Below the pieces are notes generated by a model. That model was not told the origin of the DNA and searched no databases. It worked only from the letters and a program-made list of their open reading frames with translations. Shown here piece after piece: positions 55,066-64,000 of a DNA stretch of 64,000 nucleotides. Numbering within the stretch: position 1 is the stretch's first letter; every line of letters starts with the position of its first letter. Location: NCBI GenBank assembly GCA_949825065.1, contig OX463848.1, positions 41,310,766 to 41,374,765 of the forward strand. Reading direction: 5' to 3'. This DNA is from Odontocerum albicorne (Eukaryota > Arthropoda > Insecta > Trichoptera > Odontoceridae). The position numbers and the translations under genes were made by a program.

Positions 55066-55233
55066 TCAGTCAAGGCATTGCAAACTTTAAACCAAGTGTA
55101 AATTTATTTCAACCGATCGTAATGTTGTAAAAGCCGTGAAATAAAAAAAGCAAACTGGGACCCAAATATTTACAAATATTTAAAAGATGAAGGAAGAGGT
55201 GCAATAATGAGTGAAGCAGATGGATGTTCATTA

Positions 55234-55454
55234 CCCGGCGGTAAGTAATACACATCGGACTTAAGAAAGAGACTGTCGGCTATAATCGGCTAACTTCGGT
55301 TTTGTAGAGCGTCGTCTCTGTCATTCATACACGTGTTCCGTCTCGAGACTGTCAGCGCATCGTGCGACAGACACGACGCTCTACAAAGCCGAAGTTAGCC
55401 GATTATAGCCGACAGTCTCTTTCTTAAGCCCGATGTGTATTACTTGCCGCCGGG
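55234..55454. mobile_element. Foldback MITE, 221 bp
   Basis: TA flanks at 55232-55233 and 55455-55456. Long inverted repeats of about 90 bases start cccggcggtaagtaataca and include gagactgtcggctataatcg, with a ~45-base loop. The arms are nearly identical and GC-richer than the surroundings, so the insertion is fairly young. No coding capacity. Confidence 0.85.
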
Positions 55455-55611
55455 TACTGTAGAAATGTATGCAGATGATATGGTTATGTTTGCTGATAAT
55501 TAAGGCAATTGAAGGGATATGATAAGTGAGTTATAAGAGATATGTTTATTAAAAGGTTTGAACTTGAATTTAACGTAATAAAAAGTTATAGCTGTAGAAA
55601 TAAGTATTATA

Positions 55612-55950
55612 AAAAGTATGCAGGATGTATAAGTTAACTCAGAAAAGTATGTAGGATGTATAAGTTAACTCAGAAAAGTATGTAGGATGTACAAGTTAAC
55701 TCAAAAAAGTATGTAGGATGTACAAGTTAACTCAGAAAAATATGTAGGTTGTATACGTTAACTCAGAAAAGTATGTAGGATGTATAAGTTAACTCAGAAA
55801 AGTATGTAGAATGTATAAGTTAACTCAGAAAAGTATGTTGGATGTATAAGTTAACTCAGAAAAGTATGTAGGATGTATAAGTTAACTCAGAAAAGTATGT
55901 AGGATGTATAAGTTAGCTCAGAAAAATATGTAGGTTGTATACGTTAACTC
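55612..55950. repeat. 31-bp tandem array, about 11 units, inside a LINE
   Basis: The unit is aaaagtatgtaggatgtata plus agttaactcag. The last unit continues directly into LINE-A coding sequence (ttaactcagaaaaactggag), so the unit is LINE sequence that has expanded in place. Confidence 0.9.
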
Positions 55951-56344
55951 AGAAAAACTGGAGCAGATTGGAGAGTTCTATTATCCGGGCAATATGTTCG
56001 CGTCTGATGGGCGAGTTGAAATGGACATTGACATGGGTAGTAACAGGGAACAAGGATAACGGAGCACTTCATGTTTTATGCAACAACCACATAACATCAA
56101 AAATGACAGTACATACTGGAGGGAATGATTGAGGGATCGATTGGCAGAGGGCGTCCTCGTCGAGAGTATCTGGAGCAAATACGCCACGATATGGACTGCA
56201 CCTCATATACGGAGCTCAAGAGGATCGCTGAAGACCGAGCGGAGTGGAGGAGGAGATGCAGGGCTTTGCTGCTAACCAATCCCCAGGATTGAAACTGAAG
56301 AAGAAGAAGGCAGTAAGTACATAAATGTGTGTTGGTGCCTATTT

Positions 56345-56580
56345 AGATGTATGGAAGTGAAACTGAGACTTGACAGAAGTGGGTTAAGAGTAAAATTAAT
56401 GCTGTGGAGATGCGCGCACAAAGGATAATTTGAGGAGTGTCAATGTTTGAAATAAGGGGGAATGAAGACATCAGAAATGAATGAATGGAGAGAACGAATG
56501 ATGAAAAAATGACTAAGCGAGTATGCAAATCAGAAGGGCAAGATGTACATGAAAGAAATGGACCAATGAAAAAGTTTGTT
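56345..56580 (+). pseudogene. LINE-A remnant
   Basis: MYGSETET, then KINAVEMRAQRII and GVSMFEI are readable across stops, then a degenerate tail (KRVCKSEGQDVHERN). It is another LINE-A piece that continues from the preceding copy's orientation. Confidence 0.6.
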
Positions 56581-56589
56581 TGAAATTTT

Positions 56590-56835
56590 GTTTTTATTAA
56601 ACACTGTTTATTCCACTTTATGTAACGGTATATGTTAACTCTACCGGTTTCAAGGCTTTCACCTCATCAAAAGAGGAGCACAAACAAGACCTTGTTTGTG
56701 TTTCCCTGATGATGAGGTGAAAGCCTTGAAACCAGTAAGGTTATACCGTTACAAAAAGTGGAATAAACAGTGTTTGATAATACAAATGACGATGTCTTTA
56801 AAACTTTACAATGTTAATGCCTTAACTATAAATAA
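56590..56835. repeat. Penelope-like terminal palindrome
   Basis: Head-to-head arms 56595-56690 and 56692-56790, with markers tgtttattccactt(t)atgtaacgg and its inverse, then a boundary block ending gttaatgccttaactataaa. The plus arm has ctgatgatgagg, aagcctt and gaaac in hammerhead-like order. Confidence 0.7.
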
Positions 56836-56867
56836 TATAATATTAAGGAAAACCTGTTTAGGGATTT

Positions 56868-57015
56868 TTTTTTTTAAAGAATAGATATGACTGAAGTCAT
56901 AGGTATCCTTATACCCTCGAACACTAGGTGGAAAAAGTGCCTGTGTCGTTCGAGGGGAGTAGCCCAGCGTTGGATTCGAACTGACGACTTTTCGCACGGA
57001 AGTCTAGTACGTGAT
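56868..57015 (-). repeat. tRNA-derived SINE (second copy)
   Basis: Reverse copy of 25500-25690. On the minus strand: gacttccgtgcgaaaagtcg, cagttcgaatccaacg, ccctcgaacgacacaggc, cttcagtcatatctattctt, then an A-run. Confidence 0.7.
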
Positions 57016-57017
57016 AG

Positions 57018-57185
57018 TCTTTAGTCTCTAGTATATTTTTAAAGAAGATAAAGAGAGGAGCATGAATAAAAGAAGATTTTGCATGATGGGATATATGAAT
57101 GTGAGGAGAGCGAAGGTTGTGTGCTTGGATATAAGAGTTTGGAGATCTTTTCTCTCTGCTTAACCCGCAAGGAACATGGCGTGAT
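57018..57185 (+). pseudogene. LINE-A terminal piece
   Basis: A short C-terminal trace ending in the family's 'ctctctgcttaacccgcaag' 3' end. Too decayed for a continuous reading. Confidence 0.4.
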
Positions 57186-57194
57186 GATATGTAT

Positions 57195-57285
57195 TTATGT
57201 ATGGGCACCATAGAGAATCGAATCCAAAACTCTCGGATGGAATTCAAGCATCTTACCAACTAGGCCACGAATCTTGTCAATAATA
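57195..57285 (-). repeat. tRNA-derived SINE head
   Basis: On the minus strand, gtggcctagttggtaagatg (A box) and ggattcgattctc (B box) are at tRNA spacing. It is the clearest tRNA-like head in the window. No matching acceptor stem is evident. Confidence 0.6.
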
Positions 57286-57289
57286 ATAG

Positions 57290-57995
57290 CATTAATATCG
57301 TTTTATAATCTTGTTAAAAGAACATAATGAATAATTCATGGTTTCACATACATAAAATAAAATGCACAATCCGTTATTCAGAACGCGTTTGAATTTAATG
57401 TTGTATCCACTCTTCTCTGTTACACTCGATATCGCGAAACTGGTATATCGCCATCTCACTAAACTCGCGAAACTGGTATCGGTGGAATTCGAGGCACTCC
57501 CACTTGGGTACACTAATTCGTGAATCAAAAATCTGTTTTAATATCACAATTTCTTAATTATAAACAATTTTGTTTAATTATTATTTATAAAATTTAACGT
57601 TTTCATTGTTTTATAACAATATGACAACCATAATTTGAAATTATATCGTTTTGTTTTAAAAAATCATTAAGTAGTGTAGAATCAAAACTTTCCAAGTCCA
57701 CTTTTAAAAAGTAATGTATTTATTTATTTAAATTTCATAATTTTAATGTATTTATTTATTTGGTTAAATTCTCTTCGGTGTTTTGTATTGGTTATCGATG
57801 ATGATTAAAAAAATACTTTTTTTTTATTAATTTATTTTCTCAAAACAGGCTTAGCCCAATTACTTTAAAAAATACTAGATTTGTTAACATTAAAAATAAT
57901 GAAAAATTATACAGAATAAAACAAACTACATAAAATAAAAAGTAATGTATATGCATACATATATACACACAAAAATACACATATATTCGAAGTCA
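57290..57995. other. No recognised feature
   Basis: Very AT-rich; a short duplication, tcgcgaaactggtat, is at 57432-57480. No gene. Confidence 0.3.
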
Positions 57996-58000
57996 CTTAA

Positions 58001-58280
58001 CTCTTTCACTGCTGATACAAAATTCATGACAACCAGATCGGTGCTCAATATATTTGATTAATAAAAACTAATTTCAACCCGTGAAATATTCACGAAAGTA
58101 AAATAAATTCTACATTCATGAAAACGTCCGAATGCGATGGACTCTTTCGAAGTAATGAACGAATATTGTATGCTGATGTAATACACTAACAATATTTAGG
58201 CATGGACACGCCGCGCGTGTTCTGAGCATGAAGCAGATGTTCACATGGATACGCCAGGCGTGTCCTCAGCATTGGACGAG
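58001..58280. mobile_element. Candidate TTAA MITE, 280 bp
   Basis: TTAA at 57997-58000 and 58281-58284, with short imperfect inverted ends (ctctttcactgct against ctcgtccaatgct). The interior has a repeated motif (catggacacgcc(g)cgcgtgt and catggatacgccaggcgtgt). The ends are weak, so this is tentative. Confidence 0.4.
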
Positions 58281-58689
58281 TTAAGCACGTTGATGAGTGC
58301 TTTCTAACGCGCTCAATCAAAATTTACTTTTGCTTTTGGTAATGTGATATGAAATATATCAATATCCGAAGCAGTCCCGTTCAAAATAGTTAAGACCCTT
58401 CCAACAGGCATAGCGGCTAGAAGACCCGTTCTTGCGTATGTTATTGAGAACAGTTCTTGCCGGCGCAGTGTAGTGTAATTGTTAGGAACATTTAACGCTA
58501 ATCTTTGAAATAATGCTGGACAGCTCACAGCTCCTCGAACGAGTTTGACAACGTATACCTACCAGGAGACGTAGATCTCTTCTTACGCTCCAGGAGTTAT
58601 GCCCGAGCATGCCCAGCAGAAACTGTGTAGGATAAAGCCATGGATATACACCAAACTTACTCATATAGAGTTAACGTAGATATTGTTTC

Positions 58690-58985
58690 GTACTTTCTCC
58701 ACCATGAGTGAGTTCTGCGCCCCGACCGGGCTCCAACATATGTACGTCATCACATATTTTTCTGGTGGGGTAGGCAGAGAGAACGAAACGTTAGACATTC
58801 CTATTTAGGTACACATCTCTCGTATCTTCTACCTCCATACACCTTGTTATAAAATTTTTCTGACTTCATACGTTTATTTTATAGTAGTATTATAATAATA
58901 AAGCATAATTTAATCTCCATAAGGCCGCGAGCGTCGAACCCACTATTATTAACTAATTTAAAATATTGCATGATAAATATATTTT
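58690..58985 (-). repeat. LINE-A and LINE-D end traces
   Basis: 58700-58855 resembles a reverse LINE-A terminus (ggtggggtaggcagagagaa). 58890-58985 resembles reverse LINE-D UTR (aacccactattattaacta, aaaatattgcatgat). Both are weak. Confidence 0.4.
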
Positions 58986-59259
58986 AGTTAAGGTTATTTT
59001 TTTAATATAATTCTCTTAAACGCTCTTAAAATTATATTTTATTTAGTGAAATACCATTACAAAAGTCTGTTATTGATGGGAAATCTCTTGTTTCTTCACC
59101 AAAGTTATTCATTTTCATTAATTTATTTATTAGAAAATAAACGACGCTTTAGTGTCCTTTACAAACCGTAGTACTTAATTAAATACCGTGGATATACCAT
59201 ATTCTCGGCACCGCGTAGCAGAATTCTGGCTGACATTCTTCCTTACAATTCAGTTTTAA

Positions 59260-59548
59260 TCCCTGATTTTTTCCCTTTCCTCCCCACCATCCCTTCCTTT
59301 TCCTTTGATTGATGACATCTCACTTTATATGAAAAGAAATGTTCGGGTGATTGTCCGTCTTTGAGGGGTTTGTGGGCATATGCTCCCGTATGTGTTCATG
59401 GATTTCGTAGGAATGGATCGTCAATTGAATGTTTTTTTGCAACCATGTTACTTGCTTCAATTACTTTTGTCTGATTGGTTAGTAGAGATTGCCATCTGAC
59501 AATAAGCTAGCTAGATTGCATTTGCAATAAAAGTCTTAAATAAATAAA
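59260..59548 (+). repeat. LINE-J 3' end inserted in an exon-like repeat
   Basis: ccctgattttttccctttcc through tgtccgtctttgaggggttt and gattgccatctgacaataag to an aaataaataaatt tail. The flanks (59165-59250, 59550-59600) are the reverse of the uninterrupted sequence at 53155-53280. Confidence 0.7.
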
Positions 59549-59599
59549 TTAAGCTAACTAGAAGCAGGCCATCTTTGCGTAACAGGTAAAATTCGTGCA

Positions 59600-60180
59600 A
59601 AGTTTATAAAAAAAAGATAAAAAAAAGCAACGAGTATATTAATAAAAATTAAAAAATAAATTTAGAAAATATCCAACACGTGAGAGCACTAATATAAAAA
59701 AATACTTTTCTCAACTATTGAAAATGGATTTACAGTGTTTTATAAAACTCGATTCAATCATCTCGCGTAGGCTTTTATTTTAGTTTTAAATATCTCCGCT
59801 AGTTGGCGTTGCAGTCAGAGTTTTAAAATTAATCTCACAATGACGTTTCGGAACAAAACAATACCAACTCGTGTTTTTATCTGTCAAGTGATAATTAATC
59901 CTAGTGTCAAAATCAAAATTTAATCTATTGGAAAATAAGTATTGATCACTATGATTAAAAAAATGTTTTCTTTTTTGTCATGTTTATTGAAGTTATCAAA
60001 CGAATTCGGTGTTTTACTGTTCAATGTAAAAATTACTTCACAAATAATTTGGAGTTAAATCGTTACTCAAATATGAATCAGTGAACTAAAGTTTTGTGAA
60101 GAGTTTTATTGCTGATAAGTTGGTTTACAACTTTTTTTAATAAAGTAAGGAAATTCCTGAAGAATGGTTTTGAAAATATG
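59600..60180. other. No recognised repeat; upstream of a candidate promoter
   Basis: AT-rich single-copy-looking DNA without matches elsewhere in the window. Confidence 0.3.
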
Positions 60181-60186
60181 CAAGTG

Positions 60187-60263
60187 TATAAAAACTTGGA
60201 CAGTATTTCAACTTTATTAGAGTGTTTATTTAAACTTTTTTACTAACGACGATGAAGGTAAGT
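60187..60263 (+). promoter_or_regulatory. Candidate TATA promoter and two-codon first exon
   Basis: TATAAAAA at 60187-60194, an initiator-like acagtatt about 15-20 bases later, then ATG AAG at 60252-60257 followed directly by GTAAGT (60258-60263). Several insect secreted-protein and cuticle genes have such tiny coding first exons. No second exon was recognised before the window end, so this is only a suggestion. Confidence 0.3.
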
Positions 60264-60264
60264 T

Positions 60265-60915
60265 AAATTTTAAATAACTGGTTTACGTTGAGATTGTTTT
60301 AATCAATATTTTATCAAATATATATAAAAAAAATATTGTCTGATTCAAATCATACAATATTTTTGTTGATTATATTCTTAATTACAATTATTATTTGTTG
60401 CGAAAACTTTTGTGACCTCACGTGAGAATTCTTATCACCCACGCAAGGTTTTGAGTTCGATTCGCGATTGCTTTTCTAAATAAACCAAGTTGTTTTTTAA
60501 CACAATTTTATAGGTTGTTTAGGAAAAAAAACTTTTAAACTTATGCGAGTTAAAAACGAAATCGTACTTTTTTTTAAAATTATAGCAGTTAAAATATCGA
60601 TGACTATAGCAATAATATTTTGTTTTCTAATTAATTGATAAGCGACTCAATTTTAAACTTCTAAGAGTACTGGGATAATGAATACTATATCATATATTGA
60701 TTTCTTGTTGTGAGTTCGATTTCCTTTGATACTCAAACTTTTATAAAAAAAATTGTTTCACATTTCAAACTTTTTTTCAAAATCTGCATGCAATAGCTAT
60801 ATTTGAATCATTGCAGTCACGTAAAAAACGATAAAATAATATTTAATTTATGTACCCAACCTTTATTTTTATGACACATTTAATTTGTTACGCAAAATAA
60901 GACTTTTAAGTTATT
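60265..60915. other. No recognised feature
   Basis: AT-rich; a SINE-like B box (gagttcgattcgcg) occurs at 60453-60466. No gene was seen. Confidence 0.3.
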
Positions 60916-60919
60916 GTAC

Positions 60920-61250
60920 ATAAAGGAAGACCAATGAAAGTATGGTTAGATCAAGTGAATTATGTTTTGAAAGAAGAAAACAAAAATCTGAAAAATCGCA
61001 GGAGTTGTGTGAAAAGGTATAATATATGAAATAATACGGAATGAATGTGAAACTAAGACTGATGTGTAAAGTAAGACGAAGAAGAGCACTCTAAGATGGT
61101 TTAGGCATGTGAAACGAATGAATGAATAAATACTAACAAAACGGATATATGGTATATGTGTGAAAGAAAGAACAATTAAAGTATGGTTGTATCAAGTGAA
61201 TGAAATTCTAAAAGAACAAAATGTAGAAAATATTTCCACATAGCAACGAA
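60920..61250 (+). pseudogene. Two LINE-A tail pieces
   Basis: The first (60920-61020) has GRPMKVWLDQVNYVLKEENK. The second (61030-61240) has RTLRWFRHVKRMNE, then a TKRIYGICVKERTIKVW-like part. Each is frame-broken. Confidence 0.55.
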
Positions 61251-61321
61251 CCCAGCAGATCTTAGAATATACAACAAACCTGTAATTCAACTTAATTTAA
61301 AGTGTAAGGTGTAGTCAACAA

Positions 61322-61532
61322 TAATAAGGTGAAGAAGAACTGACGGAGGTCTTTGAAAATGATAATAAGGTGAAGATGAACTGACGGAGGTCTATGAAAA
61401 TGATAATAAGGTGAAGATGAACTGACGGAGGTCTATGAAAATAATAATAAGGTGAAGATGAACTGACGGAGGTCTATGAAAATAATAATAAGGTGAAGAT
61501 GAACTGACGGAGGTCTATGAAAATAATAGTAA
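61322..61532. repeat. 41-bp minisatellite, 5 units
   Basis: Units aataaggtgaagatgaactg plus acggaggtctatgaaaat, very uniform, so recent. Confidence 0.9.
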
Positions 61533-61638
61533 ACTTAAATAAAACAAAGGTAAATACAACATAAAAGTTTATTGTTTATTTTATTTAAAAAATTACAAAA
61601 ATAAAGTCACTAACTCTTCTCTCTGGCTCCATCCCAAC

Positions 61639-61935
61639 TCACTGTCTGCGAAGACTGTTGGGGTCAGCTCTCCTCGTCCTAAGGTTGTATGCTCTTCTGT
61701 CCCGGACTACGTCCCCCAGGCCGTGCCTCTGCATCAGGTTATCTTTTTGCACCACCCATGAATTCTTTGGTCTTCCTCTGGTTGTTATACGAGGAAGATC
61801 CATGGAGATTGCCTGGTTCACAATGTGATCGGGTGCTCTGCGTCCAACGTGCCCATACCATCTCAATCGCCTCTCTTCCATCTTACTGTTGATGTCTGTA
61901 ACACCAAGGCTTCCACTGATGACTTCCACTTTCAC
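61639..61935 (-). pseudogene. LINE RT C-terminal fragment (another family)
   Basis: An open stretch reads KMEERRLRWYGHVGRRAPDH, then RITTRGRPKNSWVVQKDNLM, then GDVVRDRRAYNLRTRRADP. The 'RLRWYGHV-RR' and 'GRPK-W' motifs mark the end of an R1/RTE-type or related RT protein. GC-rich compared with the flanks. The upstream GC-rich stretch to ~62210 has no recognisable coding sense. Confidence 0.65.
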
Positions 61936-62318
61936 TGATCGGGCAGGTGGTTATAGCGCAATATATTGGCCCTAGGGCCTGTACCGACACAGCTTCTCCC
62001 ACCATGCTCCTCATACCTCCACGCGATGACCGACGGGCAACGGACTTGAGGGTGAAGTTGATGGTAACCAATCCGTCAGGGGATCCCAAAAGTACGGCTA
62101 AAGTGAGAAGCAGTGAGCGTCTGTCTCGCATGTTAGCGGCGGCTCACAAATGGTGGGTGTGGCAACTCGACATAATATATTCAGGTACTGGTCACATACA
62201 CCATCGCTAATGGGTATCCAGGCTCATTAGATTAATCCGATAATGGATCATTACATGACCAATGACAGCAGATACAGCCCTAGTTAGTTGGGTCACTCTG
62301 GATCCACGTCCGATGACG

Positions 62319-62518
62319 ATATATAAGTGCAAGGTTTTTGGATGTAAAATTATAGTTATAAATGAATTATTTCTTGACTTTTAGAAAAATATATTTGAAT
62401 CACTTAGTGACTTTACAAACACAAAGCCACTAAGTGATTCCAATATATTTTTCTAAATGTCAAGAAATAATTAATTTATAACTATAATTTTACATCCAAA
62501 AACCTTGCACTTATATAT
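62319..62518. repeat. 200-bp hairpin (foldback element)
   Basis: Two arms of about 92 bases pair almost perfectly: left atataagtgcaaggtttttg to tcacttagtg, right cactaagtgattccaatat to ccttgcacttatat, around a ~16-base loop. No clear target duplication. Probably a foldback MITE. Confidence 0.75.
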
Positions 62519-62769
62519 TTGGTTTTATAATTTCAACTTTACTTAAATCTGTCCTTAAAATATAAAATACAAAGACAACGACATTTTTCGGTTTCTTTAA
62601 TACTTTTAAGTATTTTGTTAAAAACTTTCAGAGTTTGGTAGGATAACTTTTTTAGACTTTTTCTATCCAAAGCTATCGCAACGTCTTGTGGAGTAATTTT
62701 AAGCCTCCTTGTTGTACATCACACCTCTTCGTGCACTTTAACAAGAAATTACTATGTAAATATACACAC

Positions 62770-63082
62770 TTACGAATACATACCGTCTCGCTTTTTTTCC
62801 TGTCAGGTTAACGAGAGAGAAAAAAGCTTCCGTTTTATATCTCGACACATATTGTTCACCTCCTCTACATATATACACCATTCAACTTCTACGATTTCTC
62901 TGACTTACTACATTTTCTAATTTCTAAATTGCTTTAACCTGATCCAAACTTACTGCCCTTAGTCTTACTCTTATACGCCTTCCCCTTACATTGGCACCAT
63001 ATGTCTGTTTTGTTACTTTTTCTTTATTCATTCGTTCCACATGTCCAAACCCCCTTAGCGTGCTCTTCTTCATCTTACTTAA
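62770..63082 (-). pseudogene. LINE-A C-terminal remnant
   Basis: Minus strand: KMKKSTLRGFGHVERMNKEK, VTKQTYGANVRGRRIRVRLR, then SLDQVKAI and a decayed 3' end toward 62770. It has been cut at its upstream side by the TTAA MITE. Confidence 0.65.
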
Positions 63083-63845
63083 CCTTTCTCTTCCTGTGCT
63101 AAAAAAATACGCGCGTTTCGGTGCTGTATATTCAATATCAATATACATGTAAAAATGCGCGATTTAAAATCGGAAAAATAAGAATATTCATTGCCAATCG
63201 TTTAAATTAATTAAATTTGAAGTCAAAAGGGATTGAAATTTAATTGCTGAAAACATGAAAAAAAAACATCGGCCGACGTTCACAAAACGGGCGAAGAGAG
63301 CTATTGAAGCGAGAGAAACGAGCGAACTGAGATTCTATTTCTTGCGTTCCCGTATACCGAAGTAGAGTGAGAGTGAGACGTGAATGGCGTCGCTTCTCAC
63401 CCATAGCGGTTTTTTTAGAATGAATATACCTACGTTACACACTGGCACACGTTTGATTGTATTGGTGAATTTATTACTGATTTTTACAAAATATATCTGA
63501 TGTGGCCGATAAGTGCTAATTATTATTAACACTTGCCTTACTGTGCTAAAAAATTACGCCAGCCACGGTGCTGGACGCTCAGCATCCAGTGAAAAATGTA
63601 TGTTTTAAATTAAAATTATGCAAAATCTGCTAGGTTATTTTTTGTAATTAGCTATAAAAATAATTTTATTATGTATTAAAACGTCGAATAATCAAATAAA
63701 ATATAAGTCCTGGTCACTCGATATCCAGCAAAGGGTGGCAAGTGTTAATATCATTTTTTTAATTCAATGCGTAAATGTATTACGGAGGAATGCCTAAAAT
63801 CTGAAACCAGTTTTTATTATATTTATAGAGATATTCAAATTTTCA
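63083..63845. mobile_element. TTAA MITE (608-bp subfamily), split and truncated
   Basis: The left end cctttctcttcctgtgct follows TTAA (63079-63082). The sequence is the reverse of 33619-34226. It is interrupted by a second MITE (63530-63744) and stops near 63845 where LINE-J sequence begins, so its far end is lost. Confidence 0.75.
63530..63744. mobile_element. TTAA MITE, 215 bp, nested
   Basis: TTAA at 63526-63529 and 63745-63748. Inverted ends cacttgcc(tta) and, from the right in reverse complement, cacttgccaccc. The surrounding MITE is collinear with 33619-34226 across the site, which confirms the insertion. It has a short internal palindrome (gctggacgctcagcatccag). Confidence 0.8.
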
Positions 63846-63847
63846 GC

Positions 63848-64000
63848 TTCTTTCCAATCATGGATTAGCGCTACGCTCATACAGAGATTGTCTTTTGGCC
63901 TTTCCAGTTCACCGCTCCTCTTTCTTTACGTCGTCCATTACTGTCCATGCAGTGAGACTCTGGAATCAGTTACAAACCAATATAAGACTCGCTCGTTCCT
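63848..64000 (+). pseudogene. LINE-J ORF end, running off the window
   Basis: Reads LLSNHGLALRSYRE-like, then FPVHRSSFFT and VRLWNQLQTNIRLA in more than one frame, as in 36812-37925. The window ends inside it. Confidence 0.65.

Larger units (their letters stand above)
55185..56292 (+). pseudogene. LINE-A copy interrupted by a MITE and a 31-bp array
   Basis: The plus strand holds the RT palm with VEMYADDMVMFADN (catalytic YADD) at 55459-55500, then the VNSEKLEQIGEFYYPG block at about 55937-55985 and a C-terminal block, RGRPRREYLEQIRHD to ELKRIAEDRAEWRRRCRALL, ending at a stop near 56292. A MITE (55234-55454) lies just before YADD and a 31-bp tandem array (55612-55950) occupies the segment between the palm and the LEQ motif. 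Stops are numerous. Confidence 0.75.

Noticed and set aside
57195..57285. A genuine tRNA gene
   Set aside because: A and B boxes are good, but no acceptor or anticodon stem pairing can be drawn; it is better explained as a SINE head.
1..64000. CRISPR arrays, operons, bacterial genes or an integrated virus
   Set aside because: Repeats are minisatellites or transposons without spacer pattern; no bacterial coding style, no viral structural or envelope gene was seen. The Gypsy element has only gag and pol.

Overview
The window is nuclear DNA of an insect, most likely a moth or butterfly. It is AT-rich, has no operons or ribosome-binding sites, and shows spliced genes with GT-AG introns. It is crowded with arthropod-type repeats: mariner, piggyBac-like, hAT-like and PIF/Harbinger DNA elements, a CsRn1-type Gypsy element, a Penelope-like element, several LINE families and tRNA-derived SINEs. 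The order assignment is inference. No bacterial gene, CRISPR array or certain tRNA/rRNA gene was found.

Only two host genes can be read from start to stop. They are paralogous three-exon genes on the minus strand, TIL-A (11446-13965) and TIL-B (27669-32241). Each encodes a signal peptide followed by two ten-cysteine trypsin-inhibitor-like (TIL) domains, so both are predicted secreted serine-protease inhibitors. They lie in a direct segmental duplication (about 11105-14725 and 27490-33540). Copy B has gained three transposons that copy A lacks: a decayed mariner in intron 2, a TTAA-flanked MITE in intron 1 and a TA-flanked MITE upstream of the promoter. Copy A therefore shows the empty sites. 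A third, dead TIL exon lies at 5111-5223, against a Penelope-like GIY-YIG endonuclease fragment.

Layout. 1-11 kb: LINE remnants, a TTAA MITE, the Penelope-like fragment with TIL relic, palindromic Penelope-like terminal repeats and one LTR-like element. 11-15.5 kb: TIL-A and a 27-bp satellite. 16-22.4 kb: a nearly intact Gypsy element (identical 387-bp LTRs, ACCC target duplication, gag and pol in a -1 frame relation), then an intact mariner (perfect 31-bp inverted repeats, full DD34D transposase). 22.4-27.4 kb: LINE and SINE remnants and minisatellites. 27.5-33.5 kb: TIL-B. 33.6-39.8 kb: a TTAA MITE, two LTR-like elements in opposite orientation, LINE 3' ends, a 25-bp satellite and a mariner deletion derivative. 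40-50 kb: MITEs, a mariner pseudogene and a hAT-like MITE. 50-52 kb: a PIF/Harbinger remnant with an antisense MADF-like exon inside its transposase intron. 52-64 kb: LINE remnants, one carrying both a MITE and a 31-bp tandem array inside its reverse transcriptase, plus Penelope-like palindromes, a 200-bp hairpin and nested TTAA MITEs.

LINE families are named here for reference only. LINE-A: RT C-terminal tails of the 'VEMRAL / RWFGHVERMNEE' type. LINE-J: Jockey/CR1-like, with an AAATAAATAAAT tail. LINE-D: the family whose 3' UTR ends near 'ggcgctatataaattgtc'. All assignments come from reading the sequence; no database search was run.
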